Positions 1-11,078 are shown, numbered from the stretch's first letter. The stretch: 64,000 bases of DNA from Anthostomella pinea (GCA_963556695.1 CAUWAG010000012.1:558001-622000), one strand, 5' to 3'. Translations and numbers: made by a program. The notes: generated from the letters alone by a model not told the origin.

Positions 1-756
1 CATGCTGTTGCAGGGAAGTAGCAGCTAGTTTTGGGCGAATGAATAGGGCCCTATCAGGCAGCACGACGTTTGAGTAAGTTTGTCAGGCAAAGTTGTTGTA
101 ACTTTTAACGCCAGGGGGCCTGCCGCATAGCGGCGGCCTTGGGCCTCCAAAAGGGCGCGCGGGCGTGCTAGGCTAGGTCTTATACTCTATATATACAGCC
201 GCCCAGCTAGCGGGTCTCGTCCGTAGACATCCACTGCATTTAAGCAGCGGTTCCCATCGTGTCCCCCCTCCTCCGGGTGAGGGATGGTGGCAAAGGACGA
301 CCTGAAAGGCCTTTTTATGGCAATTCGGGCATCTTCTGGAAGGAAGCGCGGTTGCCTAGGGACAAGGGATCTTGGGGCATACATATAGCACCCAGATCCC
401 CTCCCATTTGTATGTAGAGAGATAACGAACACGAACGAACGCAAGTCACCCCAATCTGTGCTGATACTGTTGTCTATGCAAGTGTCCCAAGTCCGACAAA
501 GTTACACTAAATGCATGCCTCCGTTGATTGCACGGCAATCTGGAGGCAACTTGTGTGGCACGGCAATCATCGATGAAACCTCCTCACTTAGGCGTGTTTC
601 GTACTATTTATCCCCGACCCTCTCCTGTCTTCTTAACAATTGCTGAAGCTGTGGCCTTGTTCACTAACCCACTCTCTTTGTAGATTACCTATTCTACTAT
701 TAACACGGCCTCTTCCTTTGCCATTTCTCTTGCTTTCACTTCTCCCCATCTTCCAT
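1..756. other. Upstream region without a recognised gene
   Basis: No coding signal I can support. The last ~100 bases (about 660-755) are pyrimidine-rich and end at the start codon of the FtsJ-like gene, as is usual for ascomycete core promoters. Confidence 0.4.
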
Positions 757-1955
757 ATGGATTTATCTGCCCAATTTCAGTCACAAGATGAAGCGCTTGG
801 CAATAGCGTCTTGACAAGGGCAGGTCTACAGCCCGCTGGGCATGTGGCATCATGTGTGGCCGACCAGGAGATACAAGACAATACCAGCATCATAGTGACC
901 TATCTCCTGGAGCAAGTCGAAGAGTATCGCACACTGGCCAACCTACGGCGACAGGTAAGCTAATTGACTCATATATACCATGGCGTAATGATGCCAATTC
1001 AGAATAGGGATGGGAGAACCCAGCAGGCGACAAATTCTTCCGAAAGCAACGACGGAATGCCGATAAAGCCGACGCGCATACGTCTCGTCATCATTTCAAA
1101 CTGATGCAGAGAATCGGCAATGGAGTTCACAAGGTCACGTCTGGGTTTGCGATCAGCCGATTCGCGGGCACTGTCCTTGATATGTGCGCAGCCCCGGGCG
1201 GCTTCCTTGCGACAGCCTTGAAGCTGAATCCCGATGCCACAGCTACTGGGTTCAGCCTACCTCCATCCGAAGGAGGATATAGCATTCTTCTGAATGAAGA
1301 TGACAGATACTGCGTCAAATTCCTGGATGTAACAATGCTAGCCGAAGACCTGGGTGTTACGAGCATCCCAAGCGAGCATCCAGACGTGAGAAGCTTCCTT
1401 CCACGACAAATTGAGGAGACGCGACTCTTCGACCTAGTACTGTGCGACGGACAGGTCCTCCGAACACAAAACCGAGCTCCTTATCGCGAAACACGAGAGC
1501 CCGCGAGGCTGAAAAACGCACAGCTCGCTCTCGGTCTCGAACATACCAGACCAGGCGGAACAATGATAGTGCTCTTCCACAACGTTGAAGCCTGGGACAC
1601 GGTGTGTTTTCTGCATACTTTCAACAAGTTCTCTTTCATCCAGCTGCATAAACCGTGCGAGGGCCACACAACAAGATCCTCTTTTTACATGGTTGCCACG
1701 AAAGTGCAGAGTCAGAATCACGAGGCTGTACTTGCGATTAAGAAGTGGAAAGACTTGTGGAAGACGGCGACCTTCGGTACAGACGGGGAATTTGCCGAGT
1801 CTCTACGCAAGGGGGAGCCTACTGCCAAAGAAATTTTGGGGGAGTTTGGTCTGGAGCTCGTGAGAATGGGTAGAGGGGTATGGAGTACTCAAGCAGATGC
1901 TCTAGCCCGAGCTCCTTACATCTTCAGCCAGCCAGCATGCACACCGGAATCCTAG
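757..1955 (+). CDS. FtsJ-like SAM-dependent methyltransferase (two exons)
   Basis: Exons 757-954 and 1008-1955, 381 aa. The intron (955-1007) has donor GTAAGC and acceptor TAG, and splicing is phase 0. The Rossmann SAM-binding motif VLDMCAAPGGF lies at residues 122-132 and the motif IV acidic residue is in LVLCDG (D213). This is the fold of FtsJ/RrmJ and cap 2'-O-ribose methyltransferases. An upstream lysine (HHFKLMQRI) is present, but the lysine that normally follows the GGT turn is a leucine (GGTMIVL, about residue 255), and the distal SRxxSxE-type motif is altered to RSSFY. The K-D-K-E tetrad therefore looks incomplete, and activity may differ from true RNA 2'-O-methyltransferases. The N-terminal 66 residues are probably helical and unassigned. 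The start at 757 follows a pyrimidine-rich stretch. Nearby genes give no pathway hint. Family assignment is firm; substrate is unknown. Confidence 0.85.
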
Positions 1956-2496
1956 GTTCAGTTTAGTTTGGGAGGGATGGATTTGGCCGAGCCCTAGATT
2001 GTCGGCCAAATGCTGGAAGGCCGTGCCTTGAATGGGAGATATAGCTGTCGTTGAACCCCTGCTAAGTTTCTGGTGTTTTGAGTCACCTTGAAAGCTACTC
2101 GAGCCACCTCAACTGTAGTAAAGGGGAGCCATTAGGGTTCATCTTGGGGCCAGTCACTCTTTTTGCAGTTATTATTCTATAAAATCTATCAGTCTTTCCA
2201 CCACGCAACGGAACATTGCGATACGCACAGAAGGCACCTTTCACTTCATTGACAAGATAAATACCAGCGACATTCTTTATCTGCAGCTATGCCAACTCCT
2301 GCGGATACTGGCCCTTTTCCCGAGTCCTCTGCCTGATTACTATTGTGGCCCCATGTCAAGAGTACCATGGGCACGGGCCACAAGATCTCGGCGGGAGCTT
2401 CTCATGTCAATGATTCTGAACAGAAGAAGCGCGGATACTGGAAAATCGGCGGCAGCGCAGCGGCCAAAAGACCGAGTGTCATTGGAGATATAGGCT
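1956..2496. other. Intergenic stretch
   Basis: No gene recognised; holds the 3' flank of the FtsJ-like gene and unassigned sequence before the TPR relic. Confidence 0.35.
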
Positions 2497-2850
2497 TCCA
2501 TCCTTTATAAAGCTGCATGGTATCTTCGGATGATGGGCCAGGGGTCTGAGGCACAAATCATGGCAGAGGATGCGATAAAGTACAGAACAAAGATACTTGG
2601 GCGGACGTACGAGGAAAGTATTGCTGCCATCGAGATGGTAGGCCAAGTGTGTGGCCTAAGAGGTCAATGGAGCCAAGCGGAGGAGCGTCTTGTGGAAGTG
2701 ATGGAAGCTCGCAAGCAGAAACTCGGGGCGGATCATCCTCCCACGCTGACCAGCATGGCCAACCTGGCGTCGACGTATGGGAATCAAGGCCGATGGGAGG
2801 AAGCGGAGAAGCTGTTGGTGGAAGTGATGGAGACGAGCTACTCTGATGAG
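2497..2850 (+). pseudogene. TPR repeats of an NLR-type (NB-ARC/TPR) protein, remnant
   Basis: The frame reads about 2.5 kinesin-light-chain-like tetratricopeptide repeats, beginning around KAAWYLRMMGQ and including ADHPPTLTSMANLASTYGNQ and GRWEEAEKLLVEVMET. This repeat style (YxNQGRWxEAExLxVxVMExR) is typical of the C-terminus of fungal NB-ARC/NACHT NOD-like receptors. No nucleotide-binding domain or effector domain is present upstream, and after METS (about 2835) the frame runs into unrelated sequence up to 3075. It is best read as a truncated piece of a larger gene. A stand-alone short TPR protein is possible but unlikely. Confidence 0.65.
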
Positions 2851-4119
2851 TCTTTTCCTCTTCAGTTCCTGCTCCTCTGCAGGTCGTCCTGTGTCGGTCT
2901 CCACTGGATCCCCATGGCGATGCAGCGGGCGGACATGCGCGGGAAAAACAACTTTGATGGCAGCTGTCTCGTGGATGTTGCCGAGTCGCTCTGCTGTGGG
3001 TGCTGCTCTCTCGTACAGCAGGAGAAGGAGGCGACGCACCGTGAGCCCCTTCTCAGCACTGGCGGCGACGCATAGAAGTATCAGGCGCCGGCTGCGATGG
3101 CCACAAAGTCTGCCAAGCAACAACACTAATCGCCTTACTGCTCTGGTTCTGGGGCTGGTGCTGGGAGGGTTGGGTTAGGGATATTGTGTAGGGGCGACCA
3201 AAGGCCATAGATGAGCAGACGAACGGGAGGCTACGAGGACTAGGAGCATGGTCCAGGGTCCAGGGTCACAACGAGAGTATGGTCACCGGTAACAATGTCC
3301 TACGACTCCCAGTTGACAATGTCAGGTTTCGAGTACGATTTTTAGTGTGGAGTACTCGGGGCGGAAGGTATTGATAGGTAGTTGGCGATAATATGTGTAA
3401 TGGTGACCACGCAGTAGGTAGTTCTTCATCCTAATAACCAGAGAACTATCAATTGTTTGGCGGTTGGTCATGCGTTGAGCGAACACCCCAGTAGACTTCT
3501 CTTCCCGAGTCGCGGTGCTGCACGTTGAGGGCACAAGAAACGGACGCCTCGACAGTGTGATGACCGATAGCTGTTTTTACCATTCTACCGTCGGCATGAG
3601 GCGTGAGGTCATTACGACCTTAAGCAGGTCACATGGCTTCCCCGTTGTACTATGTGTGCAATCCTTGACGCTGTGCCCATCATCATATCTCTACTGTTGC
3701 AGGAGCGTGAACTCGTACTGCTTGTAAAAAATGTCGACCGTAGGGCTTGTTGGTCGGGTGTCGTCGATGCCAACGGTCTCGGTCGGTCAGGCAGATGTCG
3801 GGGCGAACGGGGTTGAGGAACGGTTCGTAGTGAGCTCTGGCTGCAGCAGCGTCCCTGATGCCGGCTCTGGCAGCAAGCTTATCCCAGTTGACCTGGAGTG
3901 ATTTAGCTCGTATCGAATGGCGTCATGCGTGGGATGAAGAAGAGTAACGTCGAATGGGAGTGCGTGCCTTGGGCTTCGTGTCAAAGCATTCCTAGAGCTT
4001 GGCCAGGGTCTCCATGCCGTGGATGGTGATCGGGCCGGAGGTCGCAGCCTCGGATGCCATCTTCCTATTTTGGCATGCGCGGTGTCGCATGTACGTAGAG
4101 GGAGGTGTGAGTGTGGGTG
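2851..4119. other. Unassigned region
   Basis: No gene I recognise. Open frames exist on both strands (e.g. 3787-4563 minus) but their composition is arginine/serine/proline-rich and they show no known motif. Confidence 0.3.
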
Positions 4120-4245
4120 TGGTGTGGGTGTGGTGGGCGTTGGAGAAGTTGACTGTGATAATGTGGAACGGTAGGTGGGAGAAAGTAGGCGTCGGCAAGG
4201 CTGTGAGATCGATCTGCTTGGCGTGGGATATGCTATCATTGCGGG
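4120..4245. repeat. Partial copy of the promoter/5' end at 35.15-35.28 kb
   Basis: About 125 bp resembles 35145-35275 in the same orientation. On the minus strand both encode a short leader of the form PTFSHxPFxIITVN followed by a threonine/histidine-rich stretch. Right of the match both contain a short T(A/G)TTATTGCGGGG-like block. It is a dispersed partial duplication. Confidence 0.5.
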
Positions 4246-4947
4246 GGGAGACCCTGCTTCCGTTTCGGAGCGTCGAGAGGGCACCCGAGGTGTTCTATCA
4301 GCGGTAAATATGCATTTGGTGACTGGTCGTTTGTAGTCGATGATACCACCAGAAGCGAGGCTTCTGTTCCATGTGCATATGCAAGTGAGCAGCGTCATGG
4401 GTACGAGAAAGATGCCCTCGCGCATTTCAAGACTAATGCGACTAGTTATTTGCACCGTCTCCGGTATGTCCTTGTCAACTTCTAATCTGGCCAAAGACCA
4501 TACCATGATAATACCGAAAGCATCAAGTTCGCTTCCACACCGATCAGGGAGTGATTCGGTCATTTGCTGGGCCAGGCGACCGTTTAAAACGTTCTTGAGG
4601 GCAAGGTCGGATGGTATATTGACAGAAGTCTGTGGGGCGGATGAATCTATCTCACATTAGTGACATCGTTTTGAAAATAGCTCGAGGATAAGTGCAGTCA
4701 AATACCGGAAGCCATAATAGTGGGGAATAGCGTGAAGGTCTGGGCACTCGTTTGTTGGGCTTGTAGAAGGGGGCTCTACTGGTTATCCCAAGTCTTAGCT
4801 CTCCAGATATGTAGCTAGCAAGCCGAGATAGCTTCACACACCTAAAGCATCTCCAATACAACAATGTTCACCCATATGTGTATTGGCCCTCAACATAACC
4901 TATGATGGAAACGTCCTAGATCTTACGGCAACATGCTGGCCTGCGAT
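4246..4947. other. Unassigned region
   Basis: No supported gene or element. Confidence 0.3.
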
Positions 4948-5235
4948 GACAATCCGTAACGTTATGAATTAAAGCCCAGACATTACCAAACTGCGCCCGT
5001 GGTATCAGAGTTGGTGGCACGCTTATTCCCGCACTGACAGTCCTGGCTAGGGAAAAGCTGCGAATCGGCGCCCAGGACCGGATCTTCGTGGCGACACTGC
5101 TGGACCCGCTCATGTCCAAGTCCGTCGTCGAGGCCTGACGCTGCTGGTAGCAAAGATTGTTGATAGCATTCCTCGCCAAAATGAGCCGTTAATGTTGTTT
5201 TATTGCAAGTGGGAAAATGAGATCAAAATCATGAT
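4948..5235 (-). repeat. Deleted copy A of an F-box gene 5' region
   Basis: Matches 10104-10211 plus 10581-10760 in the same orientation at about 90% identity. Compared with copy B it lacks 369 bp (10212-10580), which hold the F-box start codon and an AT-rich upstream stretch. The residual minus-strand peptide still contains LARTVSAGISVPPTLIPRAQ, which in copy B follows the F-box core. The deletion makes copy A a pseudogene fragment. Confidence 0.75.
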
Positions 5236-6399
5236 CTTAATCAGCCACCCTAGATGCAAGAGCAGAATTGGGACGTGTGAGACTCTGAAAACAAAACTCG
5301 AAGACGGTCCAGTTATGGCTCCTGATACAAAGTACTCGAAGCAGCCGCATGTGGCTATAGCGACTTGGAGTTTGCAAGCGCGACACTCGAGATCCAGGTA
5401 TGGACGCGGCCAGTTCAACCGTACATAGACATAGGGGTACGAGATAGCAATATCCGACGTTTCCTGAAACCCTGGAAGACGTCCAGAAAGACATGTTTTA
5501 TCTACTGCGAGAGCCTATCCGAGCAAAACCCGTGACCAAAGATGGCTTCTTCGGCAATCTTTGTGCGAGGTGGAAGAAAATAGGCGGACTCAGCAGTTTT
5601 CCGCGAATAGGATAGAAGCACAAAATAGGACTGGGAGCCATGTTACCAACAGCCAACTTTGGCTACATTACCTGTTTCCGACCATTAGCGGTAGCTCCAG
5701 CCTTCAAGAATTCTAGAGAAACGAAATTCGAGAGAAATCCCGAACACTCCTTCAAATATAGCATTCGCAACTTCGAAGATGCCGCCCGCCCATATACCAC
5801 CAAAGTAGCGTGCGCGGGTGACTCATCTCGCCACAGCGCCTGTGAAAGTTCATGGAATGTTGAGTCAAATTATCCTCGACATACGTACAATCAGACTTAT
5901 CCTGAAATGTGTTAAAAAATCCTGTTATCCTTCTGTATCTATCCGAGAAGCCAAGATAGCACTTCAAACGTGCTGTAAGTTGGTCCACAGGCATAAGTTG
6001 CCAGTGTCTCCCCTTGGTCTCAGGAATCAGTCATCCGGTACACAGGAGAGCGTTGTCTCTATTACGGCGGACGCGTCCATCAAGGCCGTGAACATGGCCT
6101 TCACCGGCTGTCTCGCGAAAACGATGTCACACCTTTTCGGTCCTTTCCAATCCGGACTTGTCACCAGCTGCTTCCTAGCTAGATCCGAATGAGTAGGTAG
6201 TATGGGACATTTTCTCTTTTGGATGCATTGAAAGAGCCCCTGTTCGCCGGCGCTCCTTGCATGAGACTTTTTGTTTTGCTGCAGAATATAGCCGCAGCTT
6301 ATAGTAACTGGTCCATGGACATTCCTTTCCAAATCCCGGCTTTTTTATATGCATGTTCCAAATACTAGCCTGCCTAATTGTCTCATTTATACATGATTC
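5236..6399. other. Unassigned region with a 38-40 bp segment shared with the pseudokinase gene
   Basis: No gene recognised. Positions about 6146-6186 are a near-identical inverted copy of 22703-22741, which encodes LARKQLVTSPDWKG in the pseudokinase gene. The rest shows no motif. Confidence 0.35.
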
Positions 6400-7070
6400 A
6401 AGGCTGTATCAGGATAGTGGGCAAGAAGCCCCGTCAATCTAGGCCCACTGCTTGGTGGAATGATGACTGCAAAGCAGCTGCTCAGACATACAGGGCCCTT
6501 TCTAAACAGACTACAAGCCAAAAAGGGCGAAATTCAGCCCGACGGGAATTTCGCTGTGTGGTCCGAAAAGCTAAGAGAGAGTACTTGGATACAAAAAACA
6601 GCTATATGTCTGCCTGGACAACACATCAGTGGTGGATGGGCTCAATGGGACTCCACCCGAGACATCACAAATCATTTTTCTGCGATTCCAAGAACTCGCC
6701 ACAGCACACACTCCTGGAGTGACCGTCAAATGGATTCCTGGACACAGAGATATTGATGGCAACGAAGCTGCCAACATATTAGCAAAAGAGGGTGCTATGC
6801 TAGAAACAGACACAACAAACCTTCCTATAATCTCTTGGGTCAAGAGTTCTTTTCAACAATCTGTCTCCGATAGATAGCTGTTCCTGAAGGACCAGATGGA
6901 TGACCCCAAGGTCATACCGCCGCAACAATGGGGATGGGCCCGTGAGCGGGACTGACTGTACTTATTTTCTTGAGACCTCCACAACCCTGCGATGCAGAGG
7001 CTCTGGGAGGCGTGGTTTGCACTACTGAGGAGCTACCCCCCACGTTAAATACAAACAAACAAACAAACAA
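6400..7070 (+). mobile_element. Tad-like LINE fragment L1 (EN/RT linker joined to RNase H, 3' end with CAAA tail)
   Basis: The 5' part (about 6430-6610) encodes the post-endonuclease region with the typical TAWWNDDCKAAAQTYRAL and ARREFRCVVRKAKREYLD motifs. The RT domain is missing and the frame resumes at about 6617 in the RNase H domain (CLDNTSVVDGL ... VKWIPGHRDIDGNEAAN). A second deletion follows SWVK, joining directly to the C-terminal SSFQQSVSDR. After the stop comes a 3' UTR (6880-7050) ending in a (CAAA)n tail at about 7050-7070, which marks the retrotransposon 3' end. Both deletions make it non-autonomous and dead. Confidence 0.8.
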
Positions 7071-7679
7071 ACTCTTGGGTCAAGAAAGATCTCAAGAGAA
7101 AGGGCAAGAAAGAGTTCAAACAATAGTAGAAAGACCAATCAGAACCTAGATATCAAGAAGTATACTCACATACAATAACTGAAAGAGGCCTTATATCCTT
7201 TAAGAGGAGCACTCTACACAGACTTCTAGCGGCCAGATCTGGACATGGCAATTTTGCCAGATACCACGAACGTTTTGGGCATACAGACTCGAATAATCAC
7301 TGCAGCTGTGGTGAAAAGAAAACACCACAATATATTTTCTTTTGTAAGAGGCTAGGGAAAAATCGGTTATTGTTTAGGTACTCGCCTAGGACAGCCTGTT
7401 TACAATACTTGGGAGAGAGGAGCACAGAATGGGCAAAATTCGTGGAGAAGAGCAAGTTCTTTTCAACAATCTGTCTCTGATAGATAGCTGTTCCTGAAGG
7501 GCCAGATGGATGACCCCAAGGTCATACCGCCGCAATAACGGGGATGGGCCCGTGAGCGGGACTGACTGTACTTATTTTCTTGAGACCTCCACAACCCTGC
7601 GATGCAGAGGCTCTGGGAGGCGTGGTTTGCACTACTGAGGAGCTACCCCCCACGTTAAATACAAAACAAACAAACATAA
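7071..7679 (+). mobile_element. LINE fragment L2 (3' end, same family)
   Basis: Starts abruptly at the CTCTTGGGTCAAG position where L1 is deleted. It then carries the segment that L1 lost: the region after RNase H and the zinc-knuckle-like end (HxRFGHTDSNNHCSCGEKKTPQ...IFFCKRLGK at about 7255-7360). The same 3' UTR and (CAAA)n tail follow to 7679, where a copia fragment begins without a gap. It is a 5'-truncated copy with no intact reading frame. Confidence 0.8.
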
Positions 7680-8430
7680 AAAGTCGGGTGTCGCCGTGAA
7701 TCTTACTGTCGAACAGAACGGGGACAAGCACTTGATCGGCGAATAGGGACTCAATCTCAAGGATATCGGATTGCTCGAAGGGTGCTCCGGGGGCTGTGAT
7801 CCTGCCTTCAGTGCGCAAGTTCAGGGCGAGGGCGTGATCAGCACGCTCCTTGTGCGAGAGGAAAATGCCATATTCATCTTGCTGGACAAAGGAGCCAGCG
7901 AAGTTCTCCTCTTCGCTTGTAGTCGCAGTGGCCATGTGTACCACGTATACTTTTCTGGGTCGGCCTCGCGGTCGCTTCGTCCTTTGGACGGGTGTAGGGA
8001 GCTTCAGAGGGCGGCCGCGACGACGGGGGAGTGTCGGTTCTGGATATTCGAACGGAACGGGGGTATCGTGGTCGTCGAGCTTGTCAGTATCAGAATCGCG
8101 TCAGGGTGACGGTAGTACGGCTTGACGTGCGTGCGGTTGAATAGGGTTGGTCCGTTAACCATTTCAACGGTCACTTCTCGGTCTGTTACCGATAGAACCT
8201 TATACGGCCCTTGATATTTGTCTTTTTTGCGATTGGTAAGGACTTCACTGCCGATGGGAAGAGAGAGAGGCAGTGTTAGAGTTATATCAGGGCCGTTCCT
8301 TGTGTTCAGAGCATTTTAAACGTTGCGCTTGGCTCGAAGCTTGCGTAGTTCGGTTATTGCTTTAGCCTGGGCCTGGGCACGTTGAAGCTGTGCTGAGAAT
8401 TCCGACCGTTTATCATGCACCAAACCCATA
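7680..8430 (-). mobile_element. Ty1/copia polyprotein fragment (integrase C-terminus to RT start)
   Basis: Read on the minus strand: KAITELRKLRAK, then LPIGSEVLTNRKKDKYQGPYKVLSV...GPTLFNRTHVKPYY, the fungal copia integrase C-terminal module. Next are an RRGRPLK/RPRGRPRKVYVVH basic linker and EIESLFADQVLVPVLFD...HGDTRLF, which corresponds to the beginning of copia reverse transcriptase. One stop interrupts the frame (after LRAKRNV). The left end is cut by the LINE tail at 7679. About 430 bp is shared with 20821-21255. Confidence 0.75.
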
Positions 8431-9184
8431 TTACAGTTCTAGAGTGTGACCTAGGAGAGTGGTACAAGAGCTCTTTTATGCAAGGGCCGACATCAACTCG
8501 TACACCCTAGCCTGCATCGACCGCTACAATGGCAATGAGAAGCCTGTCCCGTACGACATCTTCGCCGTTCGTTCAATAAGCGTTCTGACTGCCAGCTGCA
8601 ATGTGACCAACACAATATATCCCTGACCGAAAAATGAGTGTATGCAAAGACCTTACTGTTCTAAGTATAGTAGTGAGTTGAGATTCGCCTGGATGCCGCC
8701 ATGAGGCTGTCGACCTTTATGCAAGTTATTTGGATACGGCGTGGAAAACAGCATCCGTTATTAAAATTCGGTAACATTACAGTGCGGCTGTGTTTATACC
8801 AGCTAAGAACAATCATGCGACGCCGCCAAGAACCTCCAGTCCATCTAACCTGTCACAATTAGCTTACCTGGATAACAATAGCAAGCACACTGCGCATTGA
8901 TGCGTCTCGCCATTTCGAGACCATCCTCTTCCATCAATACGCTCCAGGTACATTCGGACCACAGCTGATGGCTGCCTCCATGACCGCCAATGCAATCCCG
9001 GCGTTTCCAATCGTAGTCGTCGGCAAGCAGGTACCCTCGCCGAGTCCCCATGCTACCGAACGGACGGCATTGCAGGCCAAAGATCAGGGCCGTACCAAGG
9101 GACATATGCTCATAACAACTATGGAGTCTGCTGCCAGACTGCATCAAAGAGTGTTAGTTTTGAGCTGGGTCATCCGTTACGGTA
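8431..9184. other. Unassigned region
   Basis: No gene recognised; short open frames on both strands carry no known motif. Confidence 0.3.
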
Positions 9185-9694
9185 GACATGTCCGACGGCA
9201 TCAGCCCGAGCCGACGATCAATGGCATCAGTGTCATCATAGCCCAAGGAGGCAATGAGGCTTGTTTCATACTCTTGTTGTATGGGAGCCCTGTCCGCTGG
9301 CAAAGCCTTGGGCGTGGACGGGTTGTTCTCGTCTTCAGCCTCTTCGTCATCTTCTCGCAATGGTGGAGCATAGTGATCAGTGGTCGTCTGGAAGGACGAA
9401 ATTGCCACGTCGCACTGGCGCGTCTCTTTCCCAAACAGCTCCAGTGCCTTGGCGTGGCATGCTGGCGCCGTCCGGCGTCCACTTGGCTTGACCACCAACA
9501 TGCATTCCAGGACAAAGGCGAGTAGTCTTCTGTTGCCGTGATGCTTGAGATGTGCTAGAGCAAACTCGACCAATACCTCGTCCCAAAGTGTCCCAGAGGT
9601 CCTATAATGGTCTGGGTACAAAGGCAACTCGCCACAATTCCAGCCTGGCTATAAAAGCCCCGAGAGACCAGATATCGACCAGTAGACCGTATAG
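9185..9694 (-). pseudogene. Partial duplicate of the FHA-kinase gene (kinase C-lobe tail)
   Basis: About 510 bp is some 95% identical to 51288-51798 of the intact FHA-kinase gene. It encodes LPLYPDHYRTSGTLWDEVLV through DDTDAIDRRLGLMPSDMS, i.e. the end of the kinase domain and the following linker. It lacks the FHA domain, N-lobe, HRD and DFG motifs, and single-base changes near 9640-9650 shift the frame. Its right end is fused to an F-box gene. Duplication from the 51-53 kb locus is inferred because only that copy is complete. Confidence 0.85.
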
Positions 9695-10266
9695 GGCATG
9701 CGTAAATTGTCTAAATTCAAATCATATATCTTTGATGAGTATAAGTGTGCGTCTAATTGCTTCACCCGTGCCTTTACACTTCGTAATTGTGTATCGTTTT
9801 GAAAATATGCTACGCTTGTCTGAAGATCGCTTTTGATGTATTTGCTGAGGTCACTGACCTGTACTTCTTGCAATATTCGATGTAAGGCAATCTCGAGGTT
9901 GATTTGAGGGGTTTTGTAGTGTTTAACTCGGTTATCCTTTATCGTCTCGTTCAATGCAAGGTCATGCTCTGCGCCATACCATGTGAGCATAAGGTTTATA
10001 GGCTTCCTTGGGGGCTGTTTAAACGAGTGTTGAGCAAGCAAGTCAAGGTCATAGCCAATCAAAACAGCATTCCCTTGGTTAGAAAAGGCTCGCTCAAGAA
10101 TCTGACAATCCATAACGTTAAGGATTGAAGCCCAGACATTACCAAACTGTGCCCGTGGTATCAGAGTTGGTGGCACGCTTATTCCCGCACTGACAGTCCT
10201 AGCTAGAGAAATAGGGTCGAGATGATATGTAATCTCATCTACTAGTTCTTGAGGAAGACGTGCCAT
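9649..10266 (-). CDS. F-box-like protein with a foreign C-terminal end
   Basis: 205 aa starting MARLPQELVDEITYHLDPISL, which fits the F-box consensus LPxELxxxIxxxLxxxSL. F-box proteins link substrates to Skp1-Cullin ubiquitin ligases, but no substrate-binding repeat (LRR, WD40) is visible here. The remaining ~170 residues are of unknown type (e.g. INLMLTWYGAEHDLAL). The last ~15 residues (PYTVYWSISGLSGLL) are kinase-gene DNA read in a wrong frame, so the natural C-terminus was lost at the junction near 9694. The upstream region (10267-10560) is strongly AT-rich. A deleted copy of the 5' part lies at 4948-5235. Expression is uncertain. Confidence 0.55.
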   Translation of the reverse strand: MARLPQELVDEITYHLDPISLARTVSAGISVPPTLIPRAQFGNVWASILNVMDCQILERAFSNQGNAVLIGYDLDLLAQHSFKQPPRKPINLMLTWYGAEHDLALNETIKDNRVKHYKTPQINLEIALHRILQEVQVSDLSKYIKSDLQTSVAYFQNDTQLRSVKARVKQLDAHLYSSKIYDLNLDNLRMPYTVYWSISGLSGLL

Positions 10267-10760
10267 TCTCTAGGATTGGGTCAGAAAGATATAGTCTTTA
10301 TAAATATATCACAATATATAACTAGCTAATTAATATTAAAAAATAAGCAACTTATTTAGTATTCTTTATATATAATATTATTTTTATCTTGTGCCTATTT
10401 AGCAGTTTTTTATTTAAATAAGCCATAATTAGAAACATCTAATACATACTGATATTATTTAGGCTAGTTTTTGATCCAAGCTATATAACACTATTTATTT
10501 AAGTTTGGTACTTACTGTATCTTAAGGTATATCCCTTTAGCGGCTAAGGATGAATTAGAGCTACAAGCACAGGGGTGATAAGCTGTGAATCGGCGCCCAG
10601 GACCGGATCTTTGTGGCGACACTGCTGCACCCGTTTATGCCCGAGTCTGTCATCGAGGCCTGACACTACTAGTAACAAAGAGTGTTAATAGCATCCCTCG
10701 CCAGAATGAGCCGTCAATCTTGTTTTGTTACAAGTGGGAAAATAAGATCAGAATCATGAT
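10104..10760 (-). repeat. Copy B of the F-box 5' region (complete)
   Basis: Covers 10104-10211 and 10581-10760, shared with 4948-5235, plus 369 bp unique to this copy. Because the F-box motif itself spans the breakpoint at 10212, copy B is the ancestral arrangement and copy A the deletion product. Confidence 0.75.
10267..10560. other. AT-rich block upstream of the F-box gene
   Basis: Visibly dominated by A and T (long TTTA, ATAT and AATT runs) compared with its surroundings. It could be a promoter island or a RIP-degraded remnant; no coding motif. Confidence 0.5.
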
Positions 10761-11078
10761 AAGTCTTGAACAAGCTTCACTTTTGGCGTTTCTAATAAGA
10801 CTTCTGCTATGGCCATTAAATAACTTTCATAGAAAGCTATAACTGTACAATGTCCTGAATTAACTTACAGACTCTTACACGTCCGATGCCCACTTCTATA
10901 CATCTAGTGCGGCATAAAAGACCTAAGAGCATTCCTTCATAGACCTCGTCATTGCTGGAATCCTCCTTCCACCGATGGGATAAACAGTTGACCCTATATG
11001 AGCTGTTAAACGACATATAACATTGCAGGCCTTGCCTCTCCTGCGTTCGAGTACCATCCGGCTTTTAATACCTCCAAG

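Noticed and set aside
3787..4563. Long minus-strand open frame (258 codons).
   Set aside because: Composition is low complexity (Ser/Thr/Pro/Arg), no recognised domain, and the shared repeat at 4120-4245 reads better in another frame.
10150..10180. TGGTATCAGAGTTGG resembles a copia primer-binding site (initiator tRNA-Met).
   Set aside because: It lies inside the F-box coding sequence (also at 5000-5020), where the opposite strand encodes part of PPTLIPRAQ; no LTR end precedes it.
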